64,000 nt of DNA from Cardiobacteriaceae bacterium (GTDB lineage: Bacteria; Pseudomonadota; Gammaproteobacteria; Cardiobacteriales; Cardiobacteriaceae), in the NCBI GenBank assembly GCA_030529365.1, contig JAUMXB010000001.1:124001-188000 (forward strand), in the 5' to 3' direction. A program made the position numbers and the translations under genes. Below are positions 1-8,716 of the stretch, one piece after another. Position 1 is the stretch's first letter; the number at the start of each line of letters is the position of its first letter. The notes under the pieces are model-generated. The model was not told the origin of the DNA and ran no database searches. It was given only the letters and a program-made list of their open reading frames with translations.

Positions 1-20
1 TAAAATTATAATTTCGATAG

Positions 21-105
21 AAATAGTAATTTTTTATCAATATAAAGCGCTTATAATGATAAAATTTATCACCTAAAGCGCTTATAGTCGGGAAATTTTC
101 TCATC
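21..105. repeat. Interspersed palindromic element copy 1 (two cores)
   Basis: AAGCGCTT cores lie at 45-52 and 76-83, 31 bp apart. The left flank has the ATTTTTTATCA boundary preceded by AAATAGT, the inner spacer is GATAAAATTTATC and the right flank ends in AAATTTTCTC. It lies beyond the 3' end of the SlyD gene, outside its terminator. Family described in the findings. Confidence 0.85.
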
Positions 106-118
106 GCACCCTAAAATG

Positions 119-147
119 CAAAAAAGCCGTCTTGCGACGGCTTTTTC
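119..147 (-). terminator. Rho-independent terminator of slyD
   Basis: Perfect stem AAGCCGTC / GACGGCTT around a short TTGC loop, with A-tract on one side and T-tract on the other, 20 bp past the stop codon of the minus-strand gene. Because both flanks are homopolymeric it could also stop transcripts from the left. Confidence 0.85.
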
Positions 148-167
148 TTTGCACTCCACCAGAGGGA

Positions 168-641
168 TCAGTGCGGCAGGATGATTTTCGGTTCGTGATC
201 ATGATGATGGTCATGGGCATCATGCACCACATCAATATCCACCGAGAAATGCAGGGTTTCGCCGGCAAGCGGATGGTTGCCGTCGATGACCACGCTGTCG
301 TCGGTGATGTCGGCAACGAATACGGTAATCGTGCCTTCCGGCGTCTGCGCCTGTAACGGCATGCCGATCTGCAATTCGGGGATGCCCTCGAACTGCGCCT
401 TGGGCACAGCCTGCACCGCTTCGGCAATACGCTCGCCATAGGCATCTTTCGGCGCGATGGTCACGTCCACGTGATCCCCCTGCGACTTGCCCATCAGCGC
501 GGCCTCGAGGCCAGGAATGATTTCGCCTGCGCCGGCGGTAAAACCGAGTGCGCCGCGGCCTTCGGAGCTGTCGAGCACTTCGCCCGCATCGTTTTTCAGC
601 ACGTAATGGATATGGACGTGTTTGCCCGCTTCTACTTTCAT
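168..641 (-). CDS. slyD: SlyD-type FKBP peptidyl-prolyl cis-trans isomerase
   Basis: 157-residue cytosolic prolyl isomerase and chaperone of the SlyD branch. The FKBP core is split by the insert-in-flap chaperone domain (residues about 70-125), and the SlyD signature DGNHPLAGETLHF follows. The C-terminus is His/Asp rich (DAHDHHHDHE), a short version of the metal-binding tail that delivers nickel in E. coli (196 aa). The start at 641 was chosen because AAGGAAAA sits correctly upstream and the homology starts at MKVEAG; a longer reading frame upstream has no family similarity. It is a single-gene unit followed by its own terminator. Confidence 0.9.
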   Translation of the reverse strand: MKVEAGKHVHIHYVLKNDAGEVLDSSEGRGALGFTAGAGEIIPGLEAALMGKSQGDHVDVTIAPKDAYGERIAEAVQAVPKAQFEGIPELQIGMPLQAQTPEGTITVFVADITDDSVVIDGNHPLAGETLHFSVDIDVVHDAHDHHHDHEPKIILPH

Positions 642-740
642 GGTTTTTCCTTTTGCAATAAAGGGGCGCACCTTATCACACTTGCCGAATCCGCTCGTAC
701 AAATCTTCCCGCAATTTAAAATCGCGTCCTTCGAAAACTC

Positions 741-797
741 ATTCAAACAAGCTCACTTCGACAGGCTCAGTGAGCTTGTTGAACTGGCCTGCCGAAA
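741..797. repeat. Dispersed inverted repeat (GACAGGCTCAGTGAGC type), copy 1
   Basis: The core GCTCAGTGAGC sits within TTCGACAGGCTCAGTGAGC followed by TTGTTGAA. A second, more symmetrical copy lies at 17869-17932. This belongs to a widely seen class of intergenic hairpin repeats in proteobacteria and is located just upstream of slyD, 3' of paaJ. Confidence 0.7.
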
Positions 798-849
798 CGG
801 GTTTATCGCATGTTTTTTTGCCATTTGGCGAAATGCGATCCCTTGAGAT

Positions 850-2040
850 TCACACTGCTTCAATGGCAAGCGCAATGCCCTGCCCCACGCCGATACACAT
901 GGTAATCAGCGCTTTGGCGCCGGGTTTGCCGGCGATGTCGAGCAAGGCGCTGCCGGCGATACGCGTACCGGAGGCGCCGAGCGGATGACCAAGCGCAATC
1001 GCGCCGCCATTGGGGTTCAGGCGCGGATCATCGGGCTTGATGCCGAAATGGCGGATGATGGCAAGGCTTTGGCTAGCGAAGGCTTCGTTGAGCTCGATGA
1101 TGGCGAAATCGTCCATCTTGAGGCCGGTTTTTTTGAGAAGCCTTTCCACGGCGGCAATGGGGCCGATGCCCATGATGCGCGGCTCCACGCCGGCGCTTGC
1201 GCCTGCAATGATGCGCGCTTTCGGGGCAAGGCCGTGTTCGCGGCAGGCTTTTTCGGAGGCAAGCAACAAGGCCGCCGCGCCGTCATTGACGCCGGAAGCG
1301 TTACCCGCGGTGACCGTGCCGTCTTTGAAAAGGGGTTTCAGCTTGGCGAGCGTTTCCAGCGTGGTATCCGGGCGCGGATGTTCGTCGGTATCCACGGTGA
1401 CGCTGCCCTTGCGCCCTTCGATGATCACGGGCACGATTTCCTGCGCGAGACGCGCGCCTGCGCGGGCGGTTTTCTGCTGGGAAAGCAGGGCAAAGGCATC
1501 CTGGTCCTCGCGCGAAATCTTGAAATCTTTGGCAACGTTTTCCGCGGTTTCCGGCATGGTGTCGCTGCTGTACATTGCATGCAGGCGCGGGTTGGTAAAG
1601 CGCCAGCCGATGGTGGTGTCGTAAACGGCATTGCTGCGCGAGTAGGCGCTTTCCGCCTTGGGCATCACGAACGGCGCGCGGCTCATCGATTCGGTGCCGC
1701 CCGCGATCATGAGATCGGCTTCGCCTGCCTTGATGCTGCGCGCGGCAAGGGTGATGGCATCGAGTCCCGAGCCGCACAGGCGGTTCAACGTAGTGCCGGG
1801 CACGTCCACCGGATAACCCGCCAAGAGGAGCGACATGCGCGCCACGTTGCGGTTATCCTCGCCCGCCTGGTTGGCGCAGCCGAAAAGGCAATCGTCAATC
1901 AATGCCGGATCGAAATCATGGCGCTCGCGGATGGCCTTGAGGACGATCGCGCCGAGATCATCCGGGCGCACCGGGGCGAGCGCGCCGCCATAGCGGCCAA
2001 AGGGTGTACGGCAATAGTCGATGATATAGGCGTCGGACAT
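850..2040 (-). CDS. paaJ: 3-oxoadipyl-CoA / acyl-CoA thiolase
   Basis: Thiolase of 396 residues, the usual length. It carries the nucleophilic Cys89 in NRLCGSG, the His352 motif in GGAIALGHPLGASG and the second catalytic Cys382 in CIGVGQG. In the phenylacetate route PaaJ cleaves 3-oxoadipyl-CoA to acetyl-CoA and succinyl-CoA and also acts on the preceding dehydrosuberyl intermediate. It is the last gene of the minus-strand paa group, separated from paaE by 417 bp of repeats, so it may have its own promoter or depend on readthrough. AAGGAGCATCC precedes the ATG. PcaF of beta-ketoadipate degradation is nearly identical in sequence; context favours PaaJ. Confidence 0.9.
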   Translation of the reverse strand: MSDAYIIDYCRTPFGRYGGALAPVRPDDLGAIVLKAIRERHDFDPALIDDCLFGCANQAGEDNRNVARMSLLLAGYPVDVPGTTLNRLCGSGLDAITLAARSIKAGEADLMIAGGTESMSRAPFVMPKAESAYSRSNAVYDTTIGWRFTNPRLHAMYSSDTMPETAENVAKDFKISREDQDAFALLSQQKTARAGARLAQEIVPVIIEGRKGSVTVDTDEHPRPDTTLETLAKLKPLFKDGTVTAGNASGVNDGAAALLLASEKACREHGLAPKARIIAGASAGVEPRIMGIGPIAAVERLLKKTGLKMDDFAIIELNEAFASQSLAIIRHFGIKPDDPRLNPNGGAIALGHPLGASGTRIAGSALLDIAGKPGAKALITMCIGVGQGIALAIEAV

Positions 2041-2050
2041 GGATGCTCCT

Positions 2051-2124
2051 TTTTTCTCACTCTAAGCACTTGATATGGTGATTTTTTACCGCAACAAGCG
2101 CTTCATGATGGTAAAAAATGATGG
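2051..2124. repeat. Interspersed palindromic element copy 2
   Basis: Core AAGCGCTT at 2096-2103 flanked by ATTTTTTACC and GGTAAAAAAT, with a degenerate second core AAGCACTT at 2064-2071 (32 bp away). It abuts the paaJ ribosome-binding site, so it would lie in the 5' leader of any paaJ transcript. Confidence 0.8.
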
Positions 2125-2230
2125 TTTTTTGCAGGTTGGTGGTGAATCGCTTGCGCAGAACCCCGACGGGCAAGTGTATGCGCCATGTTGGGGTTCACGA
2201 TATTCACCCGAACCCGCAGCAGTCAGCTAT

Positions 2231-2285
2231 TCGGTGGGCTTAAGCCCATCCTACGGTTTGCCCGGTGGGTTTACACCCACCCTAC
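2231..2285. repeat. Paired short hairpins of the GGTGGGCTTAAGCCC class
   Basis: Two small stem-loops in tandem: GTGGGCTTAAGCCCAT, then GGTGGGTTTACACCCACC, each followed by CCTAC. Similar TAGG-bounded hairpins recur at 18958-18980 and 63696-63716, so this is a dispersed class. Confidence 0.65.
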
Positions 2286-2291
2286 TTTTTC

Positions 2292-2362
2292 AAAAAAACG
2301 CTTTTCATGGTGATTTTTTACCGTGATAAGCGCTTCGTGATGGTAAAAAATAATGATTTTTT
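2292..2362. repeat. Interspersed palindromic element copy 3
   Basis: Core AAGCGCTT at 2328-2335 with TTTTTTACC on the left and GGTAAAAAAT on the right. A degenerate core AAACGCTT lies at 2296-2303, 32 bp upstream. Its right part closely resembles copy 2. Confidence 0.8.
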
Positions 2363-2363
2363 T

Positions 2364-2449
2364 GTAGGGTGTGTGGACGAAGTCCACGCACGCGGTTGGT
2401 CATGAAGGCTTATCCACGTGCGTAACGGCTTCGCCGTCACACACCCTAC
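2364..2449. repeat. Branched hairpin repeat
   Basis: Outer arms GTAGGGTGTG (2364-2373) and CACACCCTAC (2440-2449) are exact complements and enclose the triloop hairpins GTGGAC-gaa-GTCCAC (2373-2387) and ACGGC-ttc-GCCGT (2425-2437). The whole could fold as a branched structure. Confidence 0.65.
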
Positions 2450-2457
2450 GGTTTTGT

Positions 2458-3516
2458 TTACACGTCGAAATCGACGATAGCGGTGTCGCTTTTCACATGC
2501 GCCTGGCAGGTGAGGATATAGCCGGCGGCGACTTCGTCGTCTTCCAGACCGTAGTTGATGGTCATGTCGGCTTCGCCTTCGATGAGCTTGGCCTTGCAGG
2601 TGGCGCAGACGCCGCCCTTGCAGGCAAACGGTACGTTGGCGCCTGCTTCCAGCGCGGCATCAAGGATGTTCTGCCCTTCGGCAACGGCGATTTTCTGTTC
2701 GCGCCCTTGCGAGATGACGGTGATCTTGCGGTCGTTTTCGCTGTGCACCACAGGTTTCCTGCTTGCCTGGCTGGTCGGCGTGCCGAAGAGTTCGAGATGC
2801 ACCTGTTTGGTGGTCAAACCGCGCGCCAGGAGCGCTTCGCGGAATTGCTCGATCAAGGGCAAGGGGCCGCACAGGTAGGCGTGGTCGAGGCTTTTCGCAT
2901 CAACGAAGGCATCGAGCAACTGGCCGACGCGCTCGCCTTCGGGGCGCGCGGAAAGGAGCGGCAGGTCGCGCGGTTCGCGGGTGAGCACGTGCACAAGCGA
3001 GAAGCGGCTCATATAGACGTTTTTCAGCGCTTCCAGCTCGGCAAAGAACATGATGTCCTTTTGCGAGGCGTTGACGTAGATCAGCGTCATCTGCGCGTCG
3101 GTGTTTTTCAGGAGGTAGTCGATCATCGCGTAGATGGGCGTGATGCCGCTGCCGGCGGCGAGGAAGCAGTAGTTCTTGCCGGCCTGGAGCGCTTCGCCCT
3201 GCGGCAGATGGAAATCGCCCTGCGGTTTCATGACGCCGATGGTGTCGCCCGCCTTGACTTCACCGCAGGCAAAGCCGGAAAAGATGCCGCCGTCCACGCG
3301 CTTGATGCCGACTTGCACGAAATCGTCGCCATAGGCGCAGACGGAGTAGAAGCGCTCGACGTCTTCATCGCCGATGCGGGTTTTCAGCTTGACGTGCTGG
3401 CCGGGAATGACGGCGAAATCGCCGCGCAGATGTTCGGGGATGGCCAGGGTGAGCGTGACCGCCTGCGCGGTTTGCGCGGCTTTGTCCTTGATTGACAGGG
3501 TATGGAATTCACTCAT
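2458..3516 (-). CDS. paaE: Phenylacetyl-CoA epoxidase reductase subunit
   Basis: 352 residues (E. coli PaaE 356). The N-terminal ferredoxin-reductase module has FAD-binding RFYSVCAYG and NAD(P)-binding GSGITPIYAMI segments; the C-terminal plant-type 2Fe-2S ferredoxin has ligands in FACKGGVCATCKAK and a distal cysteine in ILTCQAH. It passes electrons from NADPH to the di-iron PaaA. Here it is preceded by paaD with 125 bp between them and followed by the repeat-filled gap before paaJ. The start has GGAGACAATC upstream. Confidence 0.95.
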   Translation of the reverse strand: MSEFHTLSIKDKAAQTAQAVTLTLAIPEHLRGDFAVIPGQHVKLKTRIGDEDVERFYSVCAYGDDFVQVGIKRVDGGIFSGFACGEVKAGDTIGVMKPQGDFHLPQGEALQAGKNYCFLAAGSGITPIYAMIDYLLKNTDAQMTLIYVNASQKDIMFFAELEALKNVYMSRFSLVHVLTREPRDLPLLSARPEGERVGQLLDAFVDAKSLDHAYLCGPLPLIEQFREALLARGLTTKQVHLELFGTPTSQASRKPVVHSENDRKITVISQGREQKIAVAEGQNILDAALEAGANVPFACKGGVCATCKAKLIEGEADMTINYGLEDDEVAAGYILTCQAHVKSDTAIVDFDV

Positions 3517-3611
3517 GATTGTCTCCTGTATGCTTCAGGGTCATTAATAATTTCGGGGATGGTGTTGCAAGGTTTTTGTCGCTGCGCGACGTGTTTCAAC
3601 CCTCTCCCCAA

Positions 3612-3632
3612 CCCTCCCCCACAGGGGGAGGG
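3612..3632. repeat. C/G-run hairpin between paaD and paaE
   Basis: CCCTCCCCC-aca-GGGGGAGGG makes a 9-bp perfect stem with a 3-nt loop in the 125-bp paaD-paaE gap. There is no T-run after it on the minus strand, so it is more likely a dispersed repeat or an mRNA stability hairpin than a terminator. Confidence 0.6.
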
Positions 3633-3641
3633 AATCGTTGT

Positions 3642-4112
3642 TCAATGGCATTTGAAATATTCAAACGGCTCGCCGCAATCGCCACAGCGGTACAGCGCCT
3701 TGCAGGCGGTGGAGCCGAAGCGGCTGACCAGTTGCGTGTTGGCGCTGCCGCAGAGCGGGCAGTCTTTCGGGCTGTCGCCCGCAGGCGGCGCGATGCCGTA
3801 GGCCCGCAGTCTGGCCTTGGCATCGTCGCTGATCCAGTCGGTCGTCCACGCGGGCGAGAGCTGCTCTTTCAGCACCGGCCTGGGGTAGCCTGCTTCAACC
3901 AGCGCGTCGCTCACCATTTTGCGAATGGCGAAAGTGGCCGGGCAGCCCATGTAGGTGGGCGTGAGCGTGACCACGATGTCGTCGCCATCGATGGCGACAT
4001 CGCGGATGATGCCGAGATCATCAAGCGTCAAAACCGGCACTTCCGGGTCGGGCACGGTGGCGAGCACGGCGCGGATGGCAGCAAGATCCAGCTTGGGGGC
4101 GGGTGCGTTCAT
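3642..4112 (-). CDS. paaD: Phenylacetate degradation protein PaaD (DUF59 plus zinc ribbon)
   Basis: 156 residues (E. coli 165). The first two thirds are a MIP18/DUF59 domain with DPEVPVLTLDDLGIIRDV and TYMGCPAT; the C-terminus has paired cysteines CPLCGS and CGDCGEPF, typical of PaaD. PaaD is needed for epoxidase activity in vivo and is thought to help mature its iron cofactors. The start at 4112 overlaps the paaC stop as TGATG, arguing for translational coupling; upstream in-frame sequence is paaC read out of frame. Confidence 0.93.
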   Translation of the reverse strand: MNAPAPKLDLAAIRAVLATVPDPEVPVLTLDDLGIIRDVAIDGDDIVVTLTPTYMGCPATFAIRKMVSDALVEAGYPRPVLKEQLSPAWTTDWISDDAKARLRAYGIAPPAGDSPKDCPLCGSANTQLVSRFGSTACKALYRCGDCGEPFEYFKCH

Positions 4113-4837
4113 CACCAGCTCGCACCGGGATAGGCGCGGCGCAGGGACTGCATTTCCGCGAGCAGCAGCCCGAGTTTTTCGGTGTGCCGCCCTTCGGTGC
4201 CGCCGCGCTGGAAGTAAACGTTGTCGGGGATGGCGAGTTCGCACTCCTTGGCAAGCGCTTCGATGCCGCTCCGCCACTGCGCGCGAATGGCGGCCATATC
4301 GGGGAGACCTTCCTCAAGCGCTTCAAAGAGTTCTTCGGTATAAGGCCACAGGAATTCCCAGGCGTTTTCCAGTCGCTTGCGGCTTTCGGCGGTGCCGTGG
4401 GCAAGGCGGATGAGCCATTCGCGTTCATGGCGCGCGTGATAGTCCACTTCTTTGAGGGATTTGGCGGCGATGGCGCGAAAGTCTTCATCGGCGGATTCTG
4501 CCAGCGCCTGATAGAGCGCGCTGAAATAAAGGCTGAAGAGATAGCCGCGCAGCGTGGTTTGCGCGAAGTCGCCGTTTTCCAGTTCGGCCAGGAGATAGTT
4601 GGTGTATTCGCGTTCGTCGCGGAAATAGGCGAGATCGTCCGCCGTGCGGCCCTTGCCTTCGCGACGCGCCGCCAGATCCAGCCATGCCGTGCCCTGGCCG
4701 AGATAGTCGAGGCCGATGTTGGCAAGCGCGATTTCTTCTTCGAGCGTGGGCGCCCAGCCAACGAGCTGGCAATAACGCTGGGCAAGGACGAGCGTGGTAT
4801 CGCCGAGGCGCTGGGCGTAGAGAGCGTATTTGTCCAT
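4112..4837 (-). CDS. paaC: Phenylacetyl-CoA 1,2-epoxidase structural subunit
   Basis: 241 residues (E. coli 248), all-helical ferritin-like protein. It forms the heterodimer with PaaA but lacks a full set of di-iron ligands and plays a structural role. The conserved LAQRYCQLVGWAPTLEEEIALANIGLDYLGQ and KEVDYHARHEREWLIRL segments are present. It is 9 bp behind paaB and overlaps paaD by one base. Confidence 0.95.
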   Translation of the reverse strand: MDKYALYAQRLGDTTLVLAQRYCQLVGWAPTLEEEIALANIGLDYLGQGTAWLDLAARREGKGRTADDLAYFRDEREYTNYLLAELENGDFAQTTLRGYLFSLYFSALYQALAESADEDFRAIAAKSLKEVDYHARHEREWLIRLAHGTAESRKRLENAWEFLWPYTEELFEALEEGLPDMAAIRAQWRSGIEALAKECELAIPDNVYFQRGGTEGRHTEKLGLLLAEMQSLRRAYPGASW

Positions 4838-4846
4838 GTCGCCTCC

Positions 4847-5128
4847 TTACATGTGGCCGACTTCGTCGGGGATGTCGTAGAAAGTGGGATGGCGGTAAAT
4901 CTTGTCGCCAGCCGGGTCGATAAAGGCGGACTGGGCATCGGGTTCCATGGCGGTGATGTCTTCGGATTTCACCACCCAGATGGAGACGCCTTCGTTGCGG
5001 CGGGTGTAGAGATCGCGGGCGTTTTGCAGCGCCATGGTGGCATCGGTGGCGTGCAAGGATCCGACATGCTGGTGCGAGAGGCCTGCTCTGGCGCGGATGA
5101 AGACTTCATACAGTTGCGAGGTGCTCAT
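4847..5128 (-). CDS. paaB: Phenylacetyl-CoA 1,2-epoxidase subunit PaaB
   Basis: 93 residues (E. coli 95). Conserved YEVFIRARAGLSHQHVGSLHA start and YRHPTFYDIPDEVGHM end. It holds PaaAC units together in the epoxidase complex. AAGGAGAACATC precedes the ATG. Unusually it is separated from paaA by 277 bp holding a palindromic element and a second hairpin, whereas these genes are normally almost contiguous. Confidence 0.95.
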   Translation of the reverse strand: MSTSQLYEVFIRARAGLSHQHVGSLHATDATMALQNARDLYTRRNEGVSIWVVKSEDITAMEPDAQSAFIDPAGDKIYRHPTFYDIPDEVGHM

Positions 5129-5245
5129 GATGTTCTCCTTGTGTCTGGGTGAACGGTTGGTGATGATTTTTGCCGTTGCGACGGCGATTTTTCGATGTGG
5201 TTGCCCTGCGGGCAGACGGCGGGTTGCCCGTCTTGCGTTGCTTTG

Positions 5246-5329
5246 GTATTTTTTCTCACCATGAAGCGCTTTTTGTGGGAAAATTTCTCACGGTAAGCGC
5301 TTTATCATGGTAAAAAATCACTATTTTTA
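5246..5329. repeat. Interspersed palindromic element copy 4, inside the paa operon
   Basis: Cores at 5264-5271 and 5295-5302, 31 bp apart, inner spacer GGGAAAATTTCTC, right boundary CATGGTAAAAAATCACTATTTTT split as CATGGTAAAAAAT then CACTATTTTT. It lies between paaA and paaB, so it must be transcribed if the epoxidase genes share an mRNA. Confidence 0.88.
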
Positions 5330-5364
5330 ATGATTTTTTGTAATTTATCGATGGGCGCAGGTTT

Positions 5365-5397
5365 CAGGTTGGGGTTCACGCCGTTCCCCCCAACCTG
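5365..5397. repeat. Hairpin just after paaA
   Basis: CAGGTTGGGG (5365-5374) is exactly complementary to CCCCAACCTG (5388-5397). It is 8 bp past the paaA stop with no adjacent T-run on the minus strand, so a processing or stability hairpin is as likely as an attenuator. Confidence 0.6.
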
Positions 5398-5405
5398 CGT
5401 GATGG

Positions 5406-6338
5406 CTACGCTGCCTGTTGCGCTTGCTGTTTTTCCGCGTAGGCGAGCGCCGCTTCCACAACCCATGCGCCTTCTTCCTGGGAACGGCGGCGCTGGTTCA
5501 TGCGATCGCGGTTGCACGGGCCATGGCCGTTGATGACCTGGTTGAATTCCGTCCAGTCGATATCGCCGTGGTCGTAGTGGCCGCGTTCCTCGTTCCACTT
5601 GAGGTCGGGATCGGGAATGGTAATGCCGAGATATTCGGCCTGCGGCACGGTCATGTCGATGAATTTCTGTCTGAGTTCATCGTTGCCGAAGCGCTTGATT
5701 TTCCAAGCGAGCGACTGTTCGCTGTGCGCGGAATCGCTGTCGTGCGGGCCGAACATCATCAGGGCTGGCCACCACCAGCGGTTCATGGCATCCTGCACCA
5801 TTTGCTTCTGCTCCGGCGTGCCGTGCAGTGCCATTTCCATCAGGAGTTCGTAACCCTGGCGCTGGTGGAAGGATTCTTCCTTGCAGATGCGCACCATGGC
5901 GCGGGCATAGGGGCCGTAGCTGGTGCGCTGCAATGCGACCTGGTTGACGATGGCCGCGCCATCAACGAGCCAGCCGATAGTGCCGATGTCCGCCCAGGAG
6001 AGGGTCGGGTAATTGAAGATGGAGGAATATTTCATTTTGCCGTCAAGCATGGCATTGATGGTGGCCTGGCGGTCGGCACCGAGCGTTTCCGCGGCGCAGT
6101 AGAGATAAAGGCCGTGGCCGGCTTCGTCCTGGATTTTCGCCATGAGAATGGCCTTGCGGCGCAGCGAGGGCGCGCGCGTCAGCCAGTTGCCTTCCGGCAG
6201 CATGCCGACGATTTCCGAATGCGCGTGTTGCGCGATCTGGCGGATCAGGGTCTTGCGGTAGGCTTCCGGCATCCAGTCGCGCGGCTCGATTTTGGTTTCC
6301 GCGGCGATTTTTTCTTCAAAACGCTTTTCTTCGCTCAT
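5406..6338 (-). CDS. paaA: Phenylacetyl-CoA 1,2-epoxidase catalytic subunit
   Basis: 310 residues (E. coli 309). Ferritin-like di-iron protein; metal ligands are expected in [14 protein letters not shown] (ExxH) and in [15 protein letters not shown] (ExxH). It epoxidises the aromatic ring of phenylacetyl-CoA. The start at 6338 (GGAGACGCATC upstream) overlaps the stop of the preceding thioesterase as ATGA; the frame runs further upstream but without family similarity. Confidence 0.96.
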   Translation of the reverse strand: MSEEKRFEEKIAAETKIEPRDWMPEAYRKTLIRQIAQHAHSEIVGMLPEGNWLTRAPSLRRKAILMAKIQDEAGHGLYLYCAAETLGADRQATINAMLDGKMKYSSIFNYPTLSWADIGTIGWLVDGAAIVNQVALQRTSYGPYARAMVRICKEESFHQRQGYELLMEMALHGTPEQKQMVQDAMNRWWWPALMMFGPHDSDSAHSEQSLAWKIKRFGNDELRQKFIDMTVPQAEYLGITIPDPDLKWNEERGHYDHGDIDWTEFNQVINGHGPCNRDRMNQRRRSQEEGAWVVEAALAYAEKQQAQQAA

Positions 6339-6823
6339 GATGCGTCTCCTGTTTGTGATGGGTTTTGCGGGCTGACATACACATAGCACACCATGGAGGT
6401 GGCGCAAAGCTTGCCCGCTTCGTCGTGAATATCCACACGGCCGCGTATCGCGGTGCGTCCCAGTTTGAGTACCTGCGCGGTGATGGTGATGTCGCCATCA
6501 TGGATGGGGCGCAGGAACTCGGTGCTCAAATTGAGGGTGGCCATTTCGCGATGCTCGCCGAGCATGGCAAGCGCGGGAAAGACCAGTAGCGTATCGGCCA
6601 GGGCCATGACCACCTGCCCGGAAAGGTGCGAAACCGTGACCGGCGGCGGAAAGCGGCGAAAGAGACCGGGATTGGCGGCAAGGCGAAAGGTCGCGGTGCC
6701 GGGTTCAAGGGTCAGCACTTCCACATGCAGGTGATCGAGTATCCAGCCGGGCAGCACACTTTCGATCAGCGGCTCGAACAGCCCGGGGTATTGGTTGGCA
6801 AGATGCGGGGGAATCACAAACAT
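6335..6823 (-). CDS. Hotdog-fold acyl-CoA thioesterase (PaaI-like), inserted in the paa operon
   Basis: 162 residues with a single hotdog domain (about 30-150). The catalytic-loop region reads [18 protein letters not shown] in place of the usual HGG...LAD. It overlaps paaA by ATGA and follows dctM by 10 bp, so it is translated within the uptake/epoxidase operon. Family knowledge suggests a rescue role, hydrolysing dead-end CoA esters so that CoA is not trapped. A second, canonical PaaI lies at 13782-14219; the two are divergent, so their substrates probably differ. Confidence 0.75.
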   Translation of the reverse strand: MFVIPPHLANQYPGLFEPLIESVLPGWILDHLHVEVLTLEPGTATFRLAANPGLFRRFPPPVTVSHLSGQVVMALADTLLVFPALAMLGEHREMATLNLSTEFLRPIHDGDITITAQVLKLGRTAIRGRVDIHDEAGKLCATSMVCYVYVSPQNPSQTGDAS

Positions 6824-6833
6824 GCTGTTTCTC

Positions 6834-8159
6834 CTAGTTCATCATCGCAACGGGAACGACCAGCGACAGCCACGGCACGAACACAATCAGCAGAATGCGC
6901 ACGATGTCGGCAATCCAGAACGGCGTCACGCCCTTGAAAATGGTGGCAGTCGCCACATCCGGCAATTGCCCGCGCAGGACGAAGACGTTCAGCCCCACTG
7001 GCGGCGTGAGCAGCGAAATCTCGGTCGCGACCACCACGATGATGCCGAACCAGATAAGGTTCATCTCGGCCGTGCCGCCATCAAAGAAGGTGAGTCCGGC
7101 GACAACAGGCGCAAAGATCGGCACCGTGAGCGTTACCATCGACATGCTCTCGAAGACCATGCCGAGCAGCAAATAGATGCCCACAATGGCAAGCACCACC
7201 ATGTACGGCGAAAAATCGTTCTGCGTCACGAAAGCGAGCAGTTCGTTCGGCAGCCCCGTGCGCACGATGAAGCGCGAGAAAATCGCCGCACCAATCAGGA
7301 TGACGAAGAGCGACGTGGACGTCAGTACCGACTGTTTGGCGGCATCGACAAATCCTGCCCAGGTAAAGCGGCGGAACAGGATGGAAATGATCACCGTACC
7401 CATGGCGCCGACTGCCGCCGCTTCGTCAGCCGCATAAATCTGGAAGTAAAGACCGCCAAAGATCAGAAGAAAGAGCAGCAGGATGGGCATGACCTTGAGG
7501 CTTGCCAGCACGATTTCCCTGAACGGCGTTTTCTCCCCGGCAGGCCCGGCCTTGGGATCGATGATGACAGTCACAATTACGGCGAGCAAATAGAGGAAGA
7601 CGCCCAACAGCCCCGGCAAGATGCCGGCGAGGAACATTTTCGTCACCGATTGCTCGGTCATGAAAGCATAGATGACGAGCAGGACCGATGGCGGAATGAG
7701 AATGCCGAGCGTACCGCCAGCAGCAATGGAAGCGGTCGAGAGCGAATCCTTGTAGCCAAACTGGCGCATAGACGGCATGGCCACTTTCGCCATGGTGGCA
7801 ACCGTTGCCAGAGAAGATCCGCAAATGGCGCTGAAACCGCCCGCGGACAATACGGTAGAAAGCGCAAGCCCGCCACGGAAACGCCCGATCAGCGTATAAC
7901 CGGCGCGGTAGAGATCATTCGCCATGCCGCTCTTGGCAATGAGCATGCCCATGAATACGAAAAGCGGAATGATGGAAAGTTCGGATTTTTGCACCGTTTC
8001 CCAGATGCTGTGCGCAGCCGGCCCCAATGATGACTTGAAATTCCAGCCATTCAGGGCGGCAAAACCGGTGGCGCCAACAATACCCATGGCAAAGCCGATG
8101 GGGATGCGGATGAAGACCAGCAAAATAACAATGGCAAATCCCAGCAAGGCGGCAATCAT
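6834..8159 (-). CDS. dctM: TRAP transporter large permease, paa-linked
   Basis: 441 residues of strongly hydrophobic sequence with the 12-13 segment DctM/SiaM pattern, including GGTLGILIPPSVLLVIYAFMTEQS split as GGTLGILIPPSV then LLVIYAFMTEQS, and LLTPPVGLNVFVL near the end. It couples inward sodium movement to uptake of the substrate delivered by the periplasmic DctP. The start overlaps the dctQ stop as ATGA. Placement between paaG and paaA implies that it imports a substrate of the pathway, plausibly phenylacetate or a related aromatic acid (inference). Confidence 0.92.
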   Translation of the reverse strand: MIAALLGFAIVILLVFIRIPIGFAMGIVGATGFAALNGWNFKSSLGPAAHSIWETVQKSELSIIPLFVFMGMLIAKSGMANDLYRAGYTLIGRFRGGLALSTVLSAGGFSAICGSSLATVATMAKVAMPSMRQFGYKDSLSTASIAAGGTLGILIPPSVLLVIYAFMTEQSVTKMFLAGILPGLLGVFLYLLAVIVTVIIDPKAGPAGEKTPFREIVLASLKVMPILLLFLLIFGGLYFQIYAADEAAAVGAMGTVIISILFRRFTWAGFVDAAKQSVLTSTSLFVILIGAAIFSRFIVRTGLPNELLAFVTQNDFSPYMVVLAIVGIYLLLGMVFESMSMVTLTVPIFAPVVAGLTFFDGGTAEMNLIWFGIIVVVATEISLLTPPVGLNVFVLRGQLPDVATATIFKGVTPFWIADIVRILLIVFVPWLSLVVPVAMMN

Positions 8160-8716
8160 AAATTATCCTTGTGGCTGATTTCGGGAACGATATCGTCGCG
8201 TTTCGCAACCATGGCATAGAGATACCACAAGGCCCACAGCAGCATGACGATACCCACCAGCAACATCATGGCGGCAAAGCCGTAAGCAAAGAGCCCCTGC
8301 TTCACGCCCAGCTCCTCATACATCACTTCGCGCCCGGGACGGGAAATGCGTCCGGCCTTGTCATACATCCAGTAGCTCATGCCGATGCAGGCAACTGCTA
8401 CAGCGAGATCGATCAGGAAAAATTGCAGCTTGCGCCGGAACGGCGTTTTGAAAAGACCATCAAGCAAATCCACGTCGAGATGCTCGCGATTGATGGTGAT
8501 CACCGGAAAGCTGCATACGAATACGACGCCCATCAGAATGTTGAACAACTCTTCACGCTGCACAATGGAGGCAGAAAACATATAGCGGGCAAACACATCG
8601 CCGAAGCCGATCAGCATCAAGAGCACCAGCGCCGTCCCGCCAACCGCGAGCAACAAAGTGGCCGTCGCGTGCCAGGCACGCGACAGTCCGCCGGAGTGTG
8701 TTGCCCCCGTCATCAT
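8156..8716 (-). CDS. dctQ: TRAP transporter small permease, paa-linked
   Basis: 186 residues with four predicted membrane helices (about 14-38, 55-75, 96-115, 140-165) and the conserved region with INREHLDVDLL of DctQ proteins. It overlaps dctP by ATGATGA and dctM by ATGA, so the three components are translationally coupled. Either of two adjacent ATGs (8716, 8713) could start it. Confidence 0.9.
   Translation of the reverse strand: MMTGATHSGGLSRAWHATATLLLAVGGTALVLLMLIGFGDVFARYMFSASIVQREELFNILMGVVFVCSFPVITINREHLDVDLLDGLFKTPFRRKLQFFLIDLAVAVACIGMSYWMYDKAGRISRPGREVMYEELGVKQGLFAYGFAAMMLLVGIVMLLWALWYLYAMVAKRDDIVPEISHKDNL

Larger units (their letters stand above)
2041..2457. other. Gene-free 417-bp gap filled with repeats
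   Basis: Between paaE and paaJ. It holds two palindromic elements (2051-2124, 2292-2362) alternating with two hairpin repeats (2231-2285, 2364-2449). No credible coding sequence is seen. Confidence 0.8.

Noticed and set aside
2410-2418. TTATCCACG resembling a DnaA box
   Set aside because: A single isolated match within a hairpin repeat, with no cluster of boxes and no replication genes nearby.
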